A DNA stretch of 64,000 nt from JAGOUU01 sp964387745. GTDB lineage: Bacteria; Pseudomonadota; Gammaproteobacteria; JAGOUU01. The first letter of the stretch is position 1. Every line of letters starts with the position of its first letter. Location of the stretch: assembly GCA_964387745.1 (NCBI GenBank), contig CAYLXL010000003.1, forward strand, positions 1 to 64,000. Reading direction: 5' to 3'. The translations under genes and the position numbers were made by a program. The notes beneath the pieces were generated by a model. It was not told the origin of the DNA. It made no database searches and saw only the letters and a program-made list of their open reading frames with translations. This document shows positions 25,973 to 35,858 of this stretch, piece after piece.

Positions 25973-27391
25973 ATGACTACTAAAAATGCTCATGCAAACG
26001 CAGCATATGCAAATACAGGTAAGATTAAAGAAATCATTGGTGCGGTTGTTGACGTAGAGTTTCCTAGAGAAGCTGTGCCAAAAGTTTATGATGCATTAAC
26101 TGTAGCAAATGGCGATAACCAGCTTACTTTAGAAGTACAACAGCAGCTTGGTGATGGTGTTGTTCGTTGTATTGCAATGGGTGTCTCTGATGGCTTAAAA
26201 AGAAATTTATCAGTAGCTAATACAGGTAGACCGATTCAAGTACCAGTTGGTTCAGAAACTTTAGGTCGTATCATGGATGTTTTAGGTAATCCTATTGATG
26301 ATCAGGGCCCGATTGGTGAAAAAGAACGCAGATCAATTCATAATGCGCCGCCTGCTTACGATGAATTATCATCAGGTGTTGAATTATTAGAAACAGGGAT
26401 TAAAGTAGTCGATCTTATTTGTCCTTTCGTAAAAGGCGGTAAAGTAGGACTATTCGGTGGTGCAGGCGTCGGTAAAACAGTAACGATGATGGAACTTATC
26501 CGTAATATTGCTGTAGAGCATAGTGGTTCATCAGTGTTTGCCGGTGTGGGCGAACGTACTCGTGAAGGTAACGACTTTTATCATGAAATGAAAGAGTCGG
26601 GAGTATTAGACAAGATTTCTTTAGTGTATGGTCAGATGAACGAGCCACCAGGAAACAGATTACGTGTAGCTTTAACTGGTTTGACTATGGCAGAAAAGTT
26701 CCGTGATGAAGGGCGAGATGTATTATTATTTATTGATAATATTTATCGTTATACTTTAGCCGGGGTCGAGGTATCAGCTTTACTGGGTCGTATGCCATCT
26801 GCGGTAGGTTATCAGCCAACATTAGCAGAAGAAATGGGGGTTCTACAGGAACGTATTACTTCAACAAAAACTGGTTCAATTACTTCTGTGCAAGCTATTT
26901 ATGTACCAGCTGACGATTTGACCGATCCATCTCCTGCTACTACGTTTACCCATCTTGATGCTACAGTCGTATTATCTCGCCAGGTGGCAGAATTAGGTAT
27001 CTATCCTGCGGTAGATCCACTTGATTCTACTAGTAGACAGCTAGATCCACTTGTAATTGGACATGAGCATTATAATATTGCCCGTCAAGTTCAGGCTATA
27101 TTACAAAAAAATAATGAATTAAAAGATATTATTGCTATCTTAGGTATGGATGAATTGTCAGAAGAAGACAAAAAGACTGTAACTCGTGCCCGTAAAATTC
27201 AGCGTTTCATGTCGCAACCATTCTTCGTGGCTGAAGTGTTTTCTGGTGCCCCGGGTAAGTTCGTATCATTGAAAGATACAATTAAAGGTTTTAGCATGAT
27301 TATCTCTGGAGAGCTTGATCATTTACCTGAGCAGGCATTCTATATGGTCGGAACAATTGAAGAAGCTATAGAGAAAGCGAAAAAAATATAA
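25973..27391 (+). CDS. atpD: ATP synthase F1 subunit beta
   Basis: 472 residues. Catalytic subunit. P-loop GGAGVGKTV, the GERTREGNDFYHEM region with the catalytic glutamate, FIDNIYRYTLAG and ALLGRMPSAVGYQPTL are all intact. ATG at 25973. Fifteen bases separate it from atpC. Confidence 0.98.
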   Translation: MTTKNAHANAAYANTGKIKEIIGAVVDVEFPREAVPKVYDALTVANGDNQLTLEVQQQLGDGVVRCIAMGVSDGLKRNLSVANTGRPIQVPVGSETLGRIMDVLGNPIDDQGPIGEKERRSIHNAPPAYDELSSGVELLETGIKVVDLICPFVKGGKVGLFGGAGVGKTVTMMELIRNIAVEHSGSSVFAGVGERTREGNDFYHEMKESGVLDKISLVYGQMNEPPGNRLRVALTGLTMAEKFRDEGRDVLLFIDNIYRYTLAGVEVSALLGRMPSAVGYQPTLAEEMGVLQERITSTKTGSITSVQAIYVPADDLTDPSPATTFTHLDATVVLSRQVAELGIYPAVDPLDSTSRQLDPLVIGHEHYNIARQVQAILQKNNELKDIIAILGMDELSEEDKKTVTRARKIQRFMSQPFFVAEVFSGAPGKFVSLKDTIKGFSMIISGELDHLPEQAFYMVGTIEEAIEKAKKI

Positions 27392-27406
27392 CTTGGGTAT
27401 ATATAA

Positions 27407-27853
27407 ATGAATAATAAGGTTAGTGCAAATACTATTGCTGTTCGGGTTGTAGGCTCGGATGGTGAGTTATATTGGGATAAGGCTGATATGGTTATTGCTT
27501 CTGCTTATAATGGAGAAGTAGGGATTAAACCAAAACATGCACCATTTTTAGCTATGTTAAAGCCTGGTCAGATAACCATTATTACAGGGGAGCATGAAGA
27601 AGGTTTTTATGTTTCCGGTGGTGTTATTGAAGTACAGCCTTATTTAGTAACTATTTTAGCTGATAATGCAGAGCGCGCAAAAGATATAGACGAATCTAAA
27701 GCGCTTAGAGCAAAAGAGGATGCTGAAAAATTACTTGCTGATAAATCAGCCAAGTTAGATTATGCAAAATTACAGGTACAATTAGCACAGTCTTTAGCGC
27801 AATTACGTGCTGCAAAACGTTTTAAGAATCGCGCAGAACACAAAAGATCATAA
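27407..27853 (+). CDS. atpC: ATP synthase F1 subunit epsilon
   Basis: 148 residues. N-terminal beta-sandwich with GEVGIKPKHAPFLAMLKPG and FYVSGGVIEVQP, then a two-helix C-terminal domain rich in A, K and R. Regulatory and rotor subunit. Last atp gene; glmU follows 18 bases on, so co-transcription is likely. Confidence 0.96.
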   Translation: MNNKVSANTIAVRVVGSDGELYWDKADMVIASAYNGEVGIKPKHAPFLAMLKPGQITIITGEHEEGFYVSGGVIEVQPYLVTILADNAERAKDIDESKALRAKEDAEKLLADKSAKLDYAKLQVQLAQSLAQLRAAKRFKNRAEHKRS

Positions 27854-27871
27854 TTGATCATAGGATAAAGA

Positions 27872-29263
27872 ATGACGTTAGCTGTTATAATTTTAGCCGC
27901 TGGTCTTGGCACAAGGATGAAGTCTTCGAAGCCTAAAGTGTTACACAAACTTGCGGGTGTTCCTATATTAAATCATGTATTAAACACCGCTAATAAACTT
28001 GAGCACTCTCTGTGTGCTGTTGTGCACGGTAAAAACGGTGATTTAATTAAATCAACCACGACCGGTGATAATTTACACTGGGTTCTGCAATCTGAACAAT
28101 TAGGTACCGGGCATGCAGTCAATACTGCTATTACTGCTCTTCGTGAAAAATTACAAGCTGCAAAAGTTACTCAAGTATTAATATTATATGGGGATGTACC
28201 TTTAGTAGATGTTAATGACTTGAGTAGATTATTAACAACGACTGATAGTGATCAACTAGGCTTGCTTACACTTAATTCTTCTAATCCTTTTGGCCTAGGC
28301 CGAATAATAAGAGACAAAGATGACGATAATATTGTTGCCATCGTTGAAGAAAAGGACGCGGACAGTCATCAGAAATTGATTTCAGAAGTTAATACGGGCA
28401 TCTTTTTATTACCATATCCTATGGTGATCCCGTGGCTCAAAGACTTAAAAACTAACAATAATCAACATGAGTATTACTTAACTGATATAGTTAAGCAAGC
28501 TGTAAGCACTAGTACAGTCATTAATTCAGTTACTGTATCAGATCAAGATAGTTATCGCGGTATTAATAATTTGTACCAGCTATCACAAGCTGAAAGACAT
28601 TATCAGTTTCTATATGCGTTAAGACTTCTAGAGCAAGGTGTCAATATCAATGACCCAAATCGTATAGATATCCGTGGTAATTTGGTCTGCGCAAATGATG
28701 TTAGTATCGATATCAATTGTATTTTCAAAGACCAAGTCATCTTGGGTAGTCATTGTTTAATTGAATCTAATTGCGTACTAAAAAACGTTACTATCGGCAA
28801 TAATGTTCATATAAAAGCTAACTCGATCATTGAAGATTCTGTGATTAATGATAACTGTGTCATTGGGCCTTTTGCGCGTGTTCGACCTCAAACTGTATTA
28901 GAAAACAATGTTAATGTAGGCAACTTCGTTGAGGTTAAAAAGTCGACTATTGGTGAAGGTAGTAAAGTTAATCATTTAAGTTATATCGGCGATGCTGTGA
29001 TTGGTAAAAACGTTAATATTGGCGCTGGTACGATTACTTGTAATTATGATGGATTTAAGAAACATCAGACTATTATTGGTGATAATGCGTTTATTGGTTC
29101 TAACTCTTCACTGGTTGCGCCAGTTACCATAGGCGAAAATTCTACTATAGGGGCCGGTTCAACGATTTGTAAAGATGCACCCGATAACAAATTGACCCTA
29201 GCAAGAGGTCAGCAAAAAACGATTGAAAATTGGCAAAGAATTAAAGATAACTCCGAAGAATAA
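27872..29263 (+). CDS. glmU: Bifunctional UDP-N-acetylglucosamine pyrophosphorylase / glucosamine-1-phosphate N-acetyltransferase
   Basis: 463 residues. Makes UDP-GlcNAc from GlcN-1-P for peptidoglycan and LPS. The N-terminal uridylyltransferase has LAAGLGTRMKSSKPKVLH; the C-terminal left-handed beta helix of hexapeptide repeats runs from about 255 and includes NCVIGPFARVRP and NYDGFKKHQTIIGD. Directly followed by glmS after two bases. Confidence 0.97.
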   Translation: MTLAVIILAAGLGTRMKSSKPKVLHKLAGVPILNHVLNTANKLEHSLCAVVHGKNGDLIKSTTTGDNLHWVLQSEQLGTGHAVNTAITALREKLQAAKVTQVLILYGDVPLVDVNDLSRLLTTTDSDQLGLLTLNSSNPFGLGRIIRDKDDDNIVAIVEEKDADSHQKLISEVNTGIFLLPYPMVIPWLKDLKTNNNQHEYYLTDIVKQAVSTSTVINSVTVSDQDSYRGINNLYQLSQAERHYQFLYALRLLEQGVNINDPNRIDIRGNLVCANDVSIDINCIFKDQVILGSHCLIESNCVLKNVTIGNNVHIKANSIIEDSVINDNCVIGPFARVRPQTVLENNVNVGNFVEVKKSTIGEGSKVNHLSYIGDAVIGKNVNIGAGTITCNYDGFKKHQTIIGDNAFIGSNSSLVAPVTIGENSTIGAGSTICKDAPDNKLTLARGQQKTIENWQRIKDNSEE

Positions 29264-29265
29264 TT

Positions 29266-31113
29266 ATGTGCGGTATCATTGCAGCAGTATCAAAAAGAAA
29301 TGTAACCTCTATTCTTATTAGTGGTTTGTACCAAATGGAGTATAGAGGCTATGATTCTGCCGGGATATGTATCTATAATGACGAACACTTTATTGAAACT
29401 AGAAAAGTGGAAGGTCGAGTAAAAAAGCTTGAAGAAAAATTAGCTAGTGAGCCGTGTAGTGGTCATATAGGGATTGCGCATACCAGATGGGCAACGCATG
29501 GTGCCCCGAGTGAACACAATGCTCATCCCATTGTTTCTCATAATGAGTTTGCTGTAGTTCACAATGGTATTATTGAAAACCATGCAGAACTAAAAGCAGA
29601 ATTAATTAAAAAAAATTACGAATTTACTTCTGACACCGATACTGAAGTTATTGCGCATCTGCTTTATGATAATTTTCAGCAATATAAAAACGAACCTTGT
29701 TTGCTAAAAACATTACAGAAAACTATCAAGCAACTTAAAGGTAGCTATGCTATCGCAGTGTTAGACAAACATCATCCTGACAAAATTTATGCGGTTAGAC
29801 AAGGCAGCCCTTTGGTTATTGGAATTGGGATTGAAGAAAATTTTGTTGCCTCAGATCAATTAGCGTTACTTCCAGTCACAAGTAATTTTATTTTTTTAGA
29901 CGATGCTGAAATTGCTATTTTGACGGCAGATCAGTTTAAGATTTATGATGCTGCTGATAATCTTGTTGAGAAGTCAATTACTCAAAGTACAGCGACTATT
30001 ACTTCTATAGATTTAGGGATACATCGTCATTATATGTATAAAGAGATCCTAGAACAGCCAGTTGTTTTGGGTGACACTTTAATGGGTAATATTTTAGATA
30101 ATGCTATTCTTGATTCTACTTTTGGTCTAAAAAGCACAGAGATTTTCAATAAAGTAAAAGCATTACAGTTTGTGGCCTGTGGTTCTAGTTATAACGCAGC
30201 TCTGGTTGCTAAATATTGGATTGAAAAATATGTCAGGATTCCTTGTTTGGTTTCTATAGCTAGCGAATATAGGATGCAACAACCAGTAGTATTACAAGAC
30301 ACTCTATTAGTAACTATTTCTCAGTCAGGTGAAACAGCTGATACGCTTGCTGCAGTGCGTCTAGCTAAAGAATTTAACTATCTTGCTATGTTAGCAATTT
30401 GTAATGTTCCGCATAGCAGCCTTACACGCGAAGCAGATTTAGTCATGCACACTCGTGCGGGCCCAGAGATAGGAGTAGCTTCAACCAAAGCGTTTTTAAC
30501 ACAATTATTGGGTTTATTGATGTTAACCGTTTGTTTAATGAAACGTAAGGAAAACATTGATGGTTATAATGAGCATGAAGTTAATAATGCCATTCAAACA
30601 TTGCCAAGATTGATAACAGAGTGTTTAAAATTAGAAGATGAGATTAAGACCTTAGCTGGGTTTTTTATTGAAAAAAACCACGCATTGTTTTTAGGCCGTG
30701 GCCCGAGTTACCCGATAGCTATGGAAGGTGCGTTAAAACTAAAAGAAATCTCTTATATTCATGCTGAAAGTTATCCTGCCGGCGAATTAAAACACGGTCC
30801 ATTGGCTTTAGTCGATGAAAAAATGCCAGTCATTGCTTTAGTCACTAATGATGATTTTCAAGAAAAAATGTTATCCAATCTACAAGAAGTTAAATCCCGA
30901 AGTGGTGACATTTTTGTGTTTGCAGAACAGGGTTCAAAAGCAGACTTCTCAAAACTAAGTAAACATGTTTGTTATATACCAACGAGTCATGAGTTACTTA
31001 AGCCGTTATTGTTTACTATCCCGATGCAATTATTGTCTTATCATATTGCCGTTTTGAGAGGTACGGATATTGATAAACCAAGAAATTTAGCGAAGTCGGT
31101 GACTGTTGAGTAG
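29266..31113 (+). CDS. glmS: Glutamine-fructose-6-phosphate aminotransferase (isomerizing)
   Basis: 615 residues. First step of amino sugar synthesis. The mature N-terminal nucleophile is Cys2 in MCGIIAAV; the glutaminase domain has THGAPSEHNAHP and HNGIIENH. Two SIS domains follow (ACGSSYNAAL, SQSGETADTL, and the late LKEISYIHAESYPAGELKHGP). It ends the long rightward gene run from the origin. No ribozyme-like structure is seen before it; the spacer is two bases. Confidence 0.97.
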   Translation: MCGIIAAVSKRNVTSILISGLYQMEYRGYDSAGICIYNDEHFIETRKVEGRVKKLEEKLASEPCSGHIGIAHTRWATHGAPSEHNAHPIVSHNEFAVVHNGIIENHAELKAELIKKNYEFTSDTDTEVIAHLLYDNFQQYKNEPCLLKTLQKTIKQLKGSYAIAVLDKHHPDKIYAVRQGSPLVIGIGIEENFVASDQLALLPVTSNFIFLDDAEIAILTADQFKIYDAADNLVEKSITQSTATITSIDLGIHRHYMYKEILEQPVVLGDTLMGNILDNAILDSTFGLKSTEIFNKVKALQFVACGSSYNAALVAKYWIEKYVRIPCLVSIASEYRMQQPVVLQDTLLVTISQSGETADTLAAVRLAKEFNYLAMLAICNVPHSSLTREADLVMHTRAGPEIGVASTKAFLTQLLGLLMLTVCLMKRKENIDGYNEHEVNNAIQTLPRLITECLKLEDEIKTLAGFFIEKNHALFLGRGPSYPIAMEGALKLKEISYIHAESYPAGELKHGPLALVDEKMPVIALVTNDDFQEKMLSNLQEVKSRSGDIFVFAEQGSKADFSKLSKHVCYIPTSHELLKPLLFTIPMQLLSYHIAVLRGTDIDKPRNLAKSVTVE

Positions 31114-31189
31114 TTTTCTCTTGCTCTGACCTTATCCCAGAATTAGTTTAGAAAAATATTTAAATTCATTTTGGGAGAGATATGGGGTG

Positions 31190-31209
31190 CGGGCTGTTCT
31201 TACAGCCCG
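31190..31209. terminator. Hairpin between convergent glmS and cytochrome genes
   Basis: CGGGCTGT, loop TCTT, ACAGCCCG: a perfect 8-bp GC-rich stem between the converging ends. T-runs are weak on both sides. Confidence 0.55.
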
Positions 31210-31237
31210 TAATACAATTAGAGGTTGGAAGAAATAA

Positions 31238-31651
31238 TTACTGACTCTTCTCAAGCATATAATCTACAGTTTTCACAATCTCTTCATCAGAGCACGTCAA
31301 GCAACCACCTTTAGCAGGCATAGCGTTAAAGCCCTTAAGTGCGTGACTATGCACAGTATCTTTACCAGCTTTAAGACGAGTAGTCCAAGCAGCTTTGTCA
31401 CCTAATTTAGGTGCGCCAGAGGCACCAGTGTCATGACAAATATAACAAGTAGATTTGTATCTTTTCATGCCAGCATCGGCAGCTAATACAGGTTTAACAT
31501 CTGAATCAAGTGCAGCACCTTCGGCCATATTGACGGTACCAAGGGGTTTAATTCTTTCTAGAATTTTCTCTTCTCTTGACAAAGCTGAGTAATTTAAACT
31601 GTAAAACCCGAACAATAATACTGAAATAATTAGTTTATAATTTTTACTCAC
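31238..31651 (-). CDS. Cytochrome c5-type monohaem protein
   Basis: 137 residues from a GTG start preceded by GAGAGG. An N-terminal hydrophobic segment (about 5-22) acts as signal or anchor. The haem site is CYICH; GAPKLGDKAAW and MPAKGGCLTCSDEEI are typical of the c5 family, including its extra cysteine pair and the methionine ligand. Periplasmic electron carrier in respiration; the direct partners are not encoded nearby. Confidence 0.92.
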   Translation of the reverse strand: MSKNYKLIISVLLFGFYSLNYSALSREEKILERIKPLGTVNMAEGAALDSDVKPVLAADAGMKRYKSTCYICHDTGASGAPKLGDKAAWTTRLKAGKDTVHSHALKGFNAMPAKGGCLTCSDEEIVKTVDYMLEKSQ

Positions 31652-31813
31652 AACCGCCTCTCACGCTCAATATTTAAATGATTTCAGATTATATCAGATA
31701 TATTTTGCGGATTGTAGGCCCATTAAGGCGTAAGTTCAACTAGAATTTTTTAATAAAACTTAAATAAAATCAATAAGATAATAAAGCAAATGTAATGTGA
31801 CTTAATAATTTTA

Positions 31814-31829
31814 GAATTCGTGGTATAAT
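31814..31829 (+). promoter_or_regulatory. Extended -10 promoter
   Basis: TG at 31821-31822, one base, TATAAT at 31824-31829, an extended -10 element. No good -35. It lies about 37 bases before the ATG of the next plus-strand gene. Confidence 0.5.
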
Positions 31830-31866
31830 ATATCGTTTCTATATGTTAATTAGTTGAGCACCTAAT

Positions 31867-32952
31867 ATGCTTGGTAAGATCGGTCAATGGCTTGGTAAAA
31901 AAACACTTACTTTAGGGGATCTTGAGTTAGATCATTCTAAATTCAGAAGAAAGGCTTTGCCACAAGAGACTGCAGCTCGGGGGCCGTTTTCAAAATATAC
32001 CGAAGTTATAAAATATGTAAGTAATATATTGATGTTTTTGTTGGTTGCTCCAGTGTTGGTTGTGACTAGCCTTTTATCAAAAGCAACTGTATTAGTCGTT
32101 ACTAATATTGTCTTAGCTCTAATCAATCTGTATTGTTATATACATGATGGTTTTACTAAAAAAAGAACATTAGTAGAATTATTAGTGATAGCCACAGGCA
32201 TAGCGCTGCTTGCATTCACTATAGTGATGTTGACACCGAGTATAACAATAATTCTGCCTTTTGATGCTATTTTATTTAAAATTAATATTGTAGCCTATGC
32301 GATAAATGGATTTGAGCCATTAAGAGACCTAGTGGTCGGAGTTGCAAATAAATTTTTTGAACGCGTGCGTAAATGGGTTGGTTTCAAACCAGCAATAGTT
32401 ATTCCAGAAAAACCTTTGGATGAAAGCGAACATCCTGAATATTTGGATAGTTTATGTAATGTTTATACGGGGGGGTATCACGGTAATGATCCTTGTTGCC
32501 CTCCTGAAACAAAGACGTATATAGCCAATATGCAGGAAGTGTTGGCAGATTATATAGCCAAAAAGAAAAAACCATTTTGGGGGTTTGTAATGAACAAAGC
32601 GGAAATCGCAGAATTACAATCTGTTAAAGATGCATTTAGAGTGGGTAAAGCGAAAGGTGCGATCGATTGGGTAACGTTGAAAATAAATAGAAAAATTTCA
32701 AAATACAATAGAAAACTTAAAAAAGCCGATATAGAACTAGAGCAAACAACGCTCTCAGAAGAAACAAAAAGTTATTTTAAAAACTATACTAAAGTTGACG
32801 CTTCAGAACAAGATAAAATAAACCATTGTAGAGCGTTATTGTTTTCATATGCTACAAAGCAGTCTGAAAAAATTGATAGATTGAACGAATGTTTGCCTGT
32901 GTCACAAAGGCCAAAAACACAGCTTAGTAAATTGCGACCTGAGCCTTGCTAG
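31867..32952 (+). CDS. Membrane protein with charged C-terminal half, function unknown
   Basis: 361 residues, not recognised. Four hydrophobic segments at about 50-70, 73-92, 103-123 and 126-148 form two hairpins. The rest, from about 155, is soluble, lysine-rich and probably helical, with a cysteine cluster near NDPCCPPET. The size, membrane hairpins followed by a charged helical tail, and a basic C-terminus resemble secreted effectors of intracellular bacteria, but there is no specific match I can name. It has its own promoter and no operon partner. Confidence 0.8.
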   Translation: MLGKIGQWLGKKTLTLGDLELDHSKFRRKALPQETAARGPFSKYTEVIKYVSNILMFLLVAPVLVVTSLLSKATVLVVTNIVLALINLYCYIHDGFTKKRTLVELLVIATGIALLAFTIVMLTPSITIILPFDAILFKINIVAYAINGFEPLRDLVVGVANKFFERVRKWVGFKPAIVIPEKPLDESEHPEYLDSLCNVYTGGYHGNDPCCPPETKTYIANMQEVLADYIAKKKKPFWGFVMNKAEIAELQSVKDAFRVGKAKGAIDWVTLKINRKISKYNRKLKKADIELEQTTLSEETKSYFKNYTKVDASEQDKINHCRALLFSYATKQSEKIDRLNECLPVSQRPKTQLSKLRPEPC

Positions 32953-33037
32953 ATTGTTATTTATTTGTTTATATTTGAGTGCTTATAGAAATTGGTGGTA
33001 AACTTGGTTTTAGTTTTTTTAAACTATAAGTAGTTAC

Positions 33038-33997
33038 ATGATATATAAATATTCTTTGCAAAAAATATTATCTATAATTATAGGGACCATCATGATAATG
33101 ACATCGCTTAACGCTACACCCAACTCAATAGAAATCTATTCACACCGCGGCTATGCTGGTTGCTATCCGGAAAATACATTATTAGGCTATCAGGAGAGTA
33201 TTAATCTAGGTGTGCATAGCTTGGATATCGATGTTGCTATTACTAAAGATAATATTATTGTTGCCAGTCATGACCGTTTTTTAAATAAAGATTTTACTCG
33301 CGATAAAAACAAGCAGTGGTTAACAGATAATAATTTGATGATAGATACATTAAATTATGATGAATTACTATTGTATGATGTTGGTTCTGTAAATCCCAAT
33401 AGCACTTATTATTCAAGTTTCCCACACCAGAAATCTAGCGATAACGTCATTATTCCGACTTTAGAAAAAATTATTGAGCTTATCAAAGAGCATGAAAACA
33501 AAACACAAAAAAACCACAAGATCCAGATAGAAATTAAAACAGAGCCAAATGATAGTCATGAGTATGTCAAAAATTTTGTTGATGCTATAGCAAAAGTATT
33601 AGTTGCAACAGATTTTGTTACATACACAGAACTGCAAAGTTTCGATTGGCGTTCTTTGATCTATGCTAAACAAATATTACCTGATGTAAAGACGTCGTTC
33701 ATCACACAACAAAATGCTTGGTTTGATAGTTTTGCTGAGGGTTGGACGGCGGGTTACAAATTAGAAGAGGGGGCTAATTCTATACCGCACCTGATTGCTA
33801 CACTTGGCGGTAATATTTGGTGTCCAGATTATAAAGATCTGACGGCAGAATTAATCAAAGAAGCTCATAGCTATAATATAAAAGTCATTCCGTGGACCGT
33901 GGATGATACTCAAGCCATGTCACAACTGATAGATTGGGATATAGATGGCATTATTACCAATTATCCGCATTTGTTGAAAGATTTGCTTCAAGTTTGA
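33038..33997 (+). CDS. Secreted glycerophosphodiester phosphodiesterase
   Basis: 319 residues. Hydrolyses glycerophosphodiesters to glycerol-3-phosphate and an alcohol. A signal peptide covers about 1-27. GDPD motifs: SHRGYAGCYPENT with the first catalytic histidine, DIDVAITKDNIIVASHD with metal ligands and the second histidine, then QIEIKTE. The C-terminal IDGIITNYP is typical. Probably periplasmic or exported; it could recycle host or own phospholipid head groups. Confidence 0.93.
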   Translation: MIYKYSLQKILSIIIGTIMIMTSLNATPNSIEIYSHRGYAGCYPENTLLGYQESINLGVHSLDIDVAITKDNIIVASHDRFLNKDFTRDKNKQWLTDNNLMIDTLNYDELLLYDVGSVNPNSTYYSSFPHQKSSDNVIIPTLEKIIELIKEHENKTQKNHKIQIEIKTEPNDSHEYVKNFVDAIAKVLVATDFVTYTELQSFDWRSLIYAKQILPDVKTSFITQQNAWFDSFAEGWTAGYKLEEGANSIPHLIATLGGNIWCPDYKDLTAELIKEAHSYNIKVIPWTVDDTQAMSQLIDWDIDGIITNYPHLLKDLLQV

Positions 33998-34013
33998 ATA
34001 AATATATATATTT

Positions 34014-35612
34014 TTACAGCGCAAGCTGCTCGTTCTTTTTAGTGAACTCTTCATAACTGCCATTAAAATCAATCATCCCGTCTTTGCTGATAAATATAAT
34101 TCTATCTGCAACTTGTTTGATTAAATCTCGATTATGGCTTACTAACAATAGTGTGCCATTATAGTCTTTTAGAGCATTGCCAAGATTAATAATGCTTTCA
34201 AGATCCATATGGTTAGTGGGTTCGTCCATAACTAGCACATTACCAGGGTTAAGCATAATTCGGGCGATTAATAATCTTGCTGCTTCACCACCGCTTAAAG
34301 TTAAAATATCTTTTTCATGGTCGTCTTTAGAAAATAATACACGACCTAGCATATTTCTTACTTCTTGCGTTGGTGATTTGGTCGCATGATCAGCGAGCCA
34401 GTTCATTAATGTTTGGTGATCTTTTAATAAATCATGGTGATCTTGCGATAAATAATTAATATGTGTTTCAGCGCCCCATTCGTATTCACCACTATCTAGA
34501 TTGGTTATACCTAATAAGGTTTTAATAAGGGTTGATTTACCAATCCCGTTGGCACCAATGATGACTATTTTTTCACCTCGTCGGATAGAAAAGCTGACCT
34601 TATTGAAAATGCTTTTTTCGCCATAAGATTTGGTAATGTTTTTAACTGTTAAAACAGTTTTTCCAGAAGGTCTGTTTACCGGGAAAGTAAATTTTGGTGC
34701 TATACGTGAAGAGTGTTTGATATCAGGCAATTCAAGCTTTTCGATTTGCTTCATTTTAGATTGCGCTTGGCGAGCTTTTGAGGCTTTGGCTTTAAATTTA
34801 TCAACAAAAGCCTGCATGCTCGCAATCTTATCTTCAATATGTTTTTTCTCGTGTAGTTTTTGCTGTTCTATTTCTGCTTTTTCAGATAAGAATTTATTAT
34901 AATTGCCGCTGTAAGGGCGAATCTCACCGTAGTCAACATCTAAGATACAGCCAGCAAGTTTATTGATGAATTCAAAATCATGGGAAATAAATAATAATAA
35001 GCCACTAAAATTATTGCGCAAATATTTTTCTAGCCATGCTATAGATAAGATATCCAAGTGGTTTGTCGGTTCGTCGAGTAATAAGATATCAGGATCAGAA
35101 AATAAAGTTCGTGCTAATAAAACTCGCAGTTTATAACCGCCAGAAAGCAATTTAAGCGGTTTATAATGGTATTTAGCATCAACACCTAGACCTAAAAGTA
35201 AATTGATGGCCGTAGGTTCAGCACTATAGCCGTTATAGTGCGCTATAGTTTCTTCTAGTTCACCTAATCTATAGCCAATTTTTTCGTTATATTCAGGCGA
35301 GGTCAGTAACTCTTCTTTTTCTAACAAAGCTTCCCATAACTTAGGTTTACCCTGGATAACAACATCAATGACATTCACGTCTTCGTATTTAAATTGATCT
35401 TGCTTTAACCAGCCTATGGTTGAGTCTTTAGGGACTGCAATGGTGCCGTCGCTAGGGGATTCAGTGCCGGCTATAAGTTGTAATAAGGTTGATTTACCCG
35501 TACCGTTTGCACCAACTAGGGCATAACGAGTATCTTTGGTGAGTTTCAAAGTAACGTCAGTAAATAATACGCGGGCGCCATGCCCCATGGCAAGTTGATT
35601 CAAAGTAATCAT
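34014..35612 (-). CDS. ABC-F family ATPase, YbiT-like
   Basis: 532 residues. Two ABC cassettes with no membrane domain: Walker A GANGTGKST and GANGIGKST, signatures LSGGYKLRV and LSGGEAARL, Walker B LLLDEPTNHLD and LVMDEPTNHMD. Between them lies the long charged linker of ABC-F proteins. DVVIQGKPKLWE and GYSAEPTAINLLLG align with E. coli YbiT. ABC-F proteins act on stalled ribosomes; the precise role of YbiT is less certain. Convergent with the GDPD gene. Confidence 0.92.
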   Translation of the reverse strand: MITLNQLAMGHGARVLFTDVTLKLTKDTRYALVGANGTGKSTLLQLIAGTESPSDGTIAVPKDSTIGWLKQDQFKYEDVNVIDVVIQGKPKLWEALLEKEELLTSPEYNEKIGYRLGELEETIAHYNGYSAEPTAINLLLGLGVDAKYHYKPLKLLSGGYKLRVLLARTLFSDPDILLLDEPTNHLDILSIAWLEKYLRNNFSGLLLFISHDFEFINKLAGCILDVDYGEIRPYSGNYNKFLSEKAEIEQQKLHEKKHIEDKIASMQAFVDKFKAKASKARQAQSKMKQIEKLELPDIKHSSRIAPKFTFPVNRPSGKTVLTVKNITKSYGEKSIFNKVSFSIRRGEKIVIIGANGIGKSTLIKTLLGITNLDSGEYEWGAETHINYLSQDHHDLLKDHQTLMNWLADHATKSPTQEVRNMLGRVLFSKDDHEKDILTLSGGEAARLLIARIMLNPGNVLVMDEPTNHMDLESIINLGNALKDYNGTLLLVSHNRDLIKQVADRIIFISKDGMIDFNGSYEEFTKKNEQLAL

Positions 35613-35709
35613 ATTTGGATAATAAAAACTATATAAAACTATATATAAGACTAGTAATAGTCGAAAAGTATATCTTATATTTTAAATTCTTGTAACTAAA
35701 AAATGAAGT

Positions 35710-35739
35710 TTGAAAAGAATACATATTATAGAGTATAAT
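35710..35739 (+). promoter_or_regulatory. Promoter of the tRNA-Arg gene
   Basis: TTGAAA at 35710-35715, 18-base spacer, TATAAT at 35734-35739; the mature tRNA starts 14 bases after the -10 element. Confidence 0.75.
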
Positions 35740-35752
35740 CAAAGGCTCGGTT

Positions 35753-35829
35753 GCGCCCGTAGCTCAGGTGGATAGAGTGTTGGTTTCCGAAACCAAAGGC
35801 CAGAGGTTCGAATCCTCTCGGGCGCGCCA
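35753..35829 (+). tRNA. tRNA-Arg (anticodon CCG)
   Basis: 77 bases with encoded CCA. Acceptor GCGCCCG pairs with CGGGCGC; the anticodon arm is TTGGT, loop TTCCGAA, ACCAA, with anticodon CCG reading CGG; the T arm is AGAGG, TTCGAAT, CCTCT. It has its own promoter. The M28 peptidase gene starts 30 bases downstream and may be co-transcribed. Confidence 0.96.
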
Positions 35830-35858
35830 GTAATCTGTAACGTAAATAAGGAGTGTTT

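Noticed and set aside
29240..29266. glmS ribozyme or leader
   Set aside because: Only two bases separate glmU and glmS, so there is no room; such ribozymes are found in Gram-positive bacteria.
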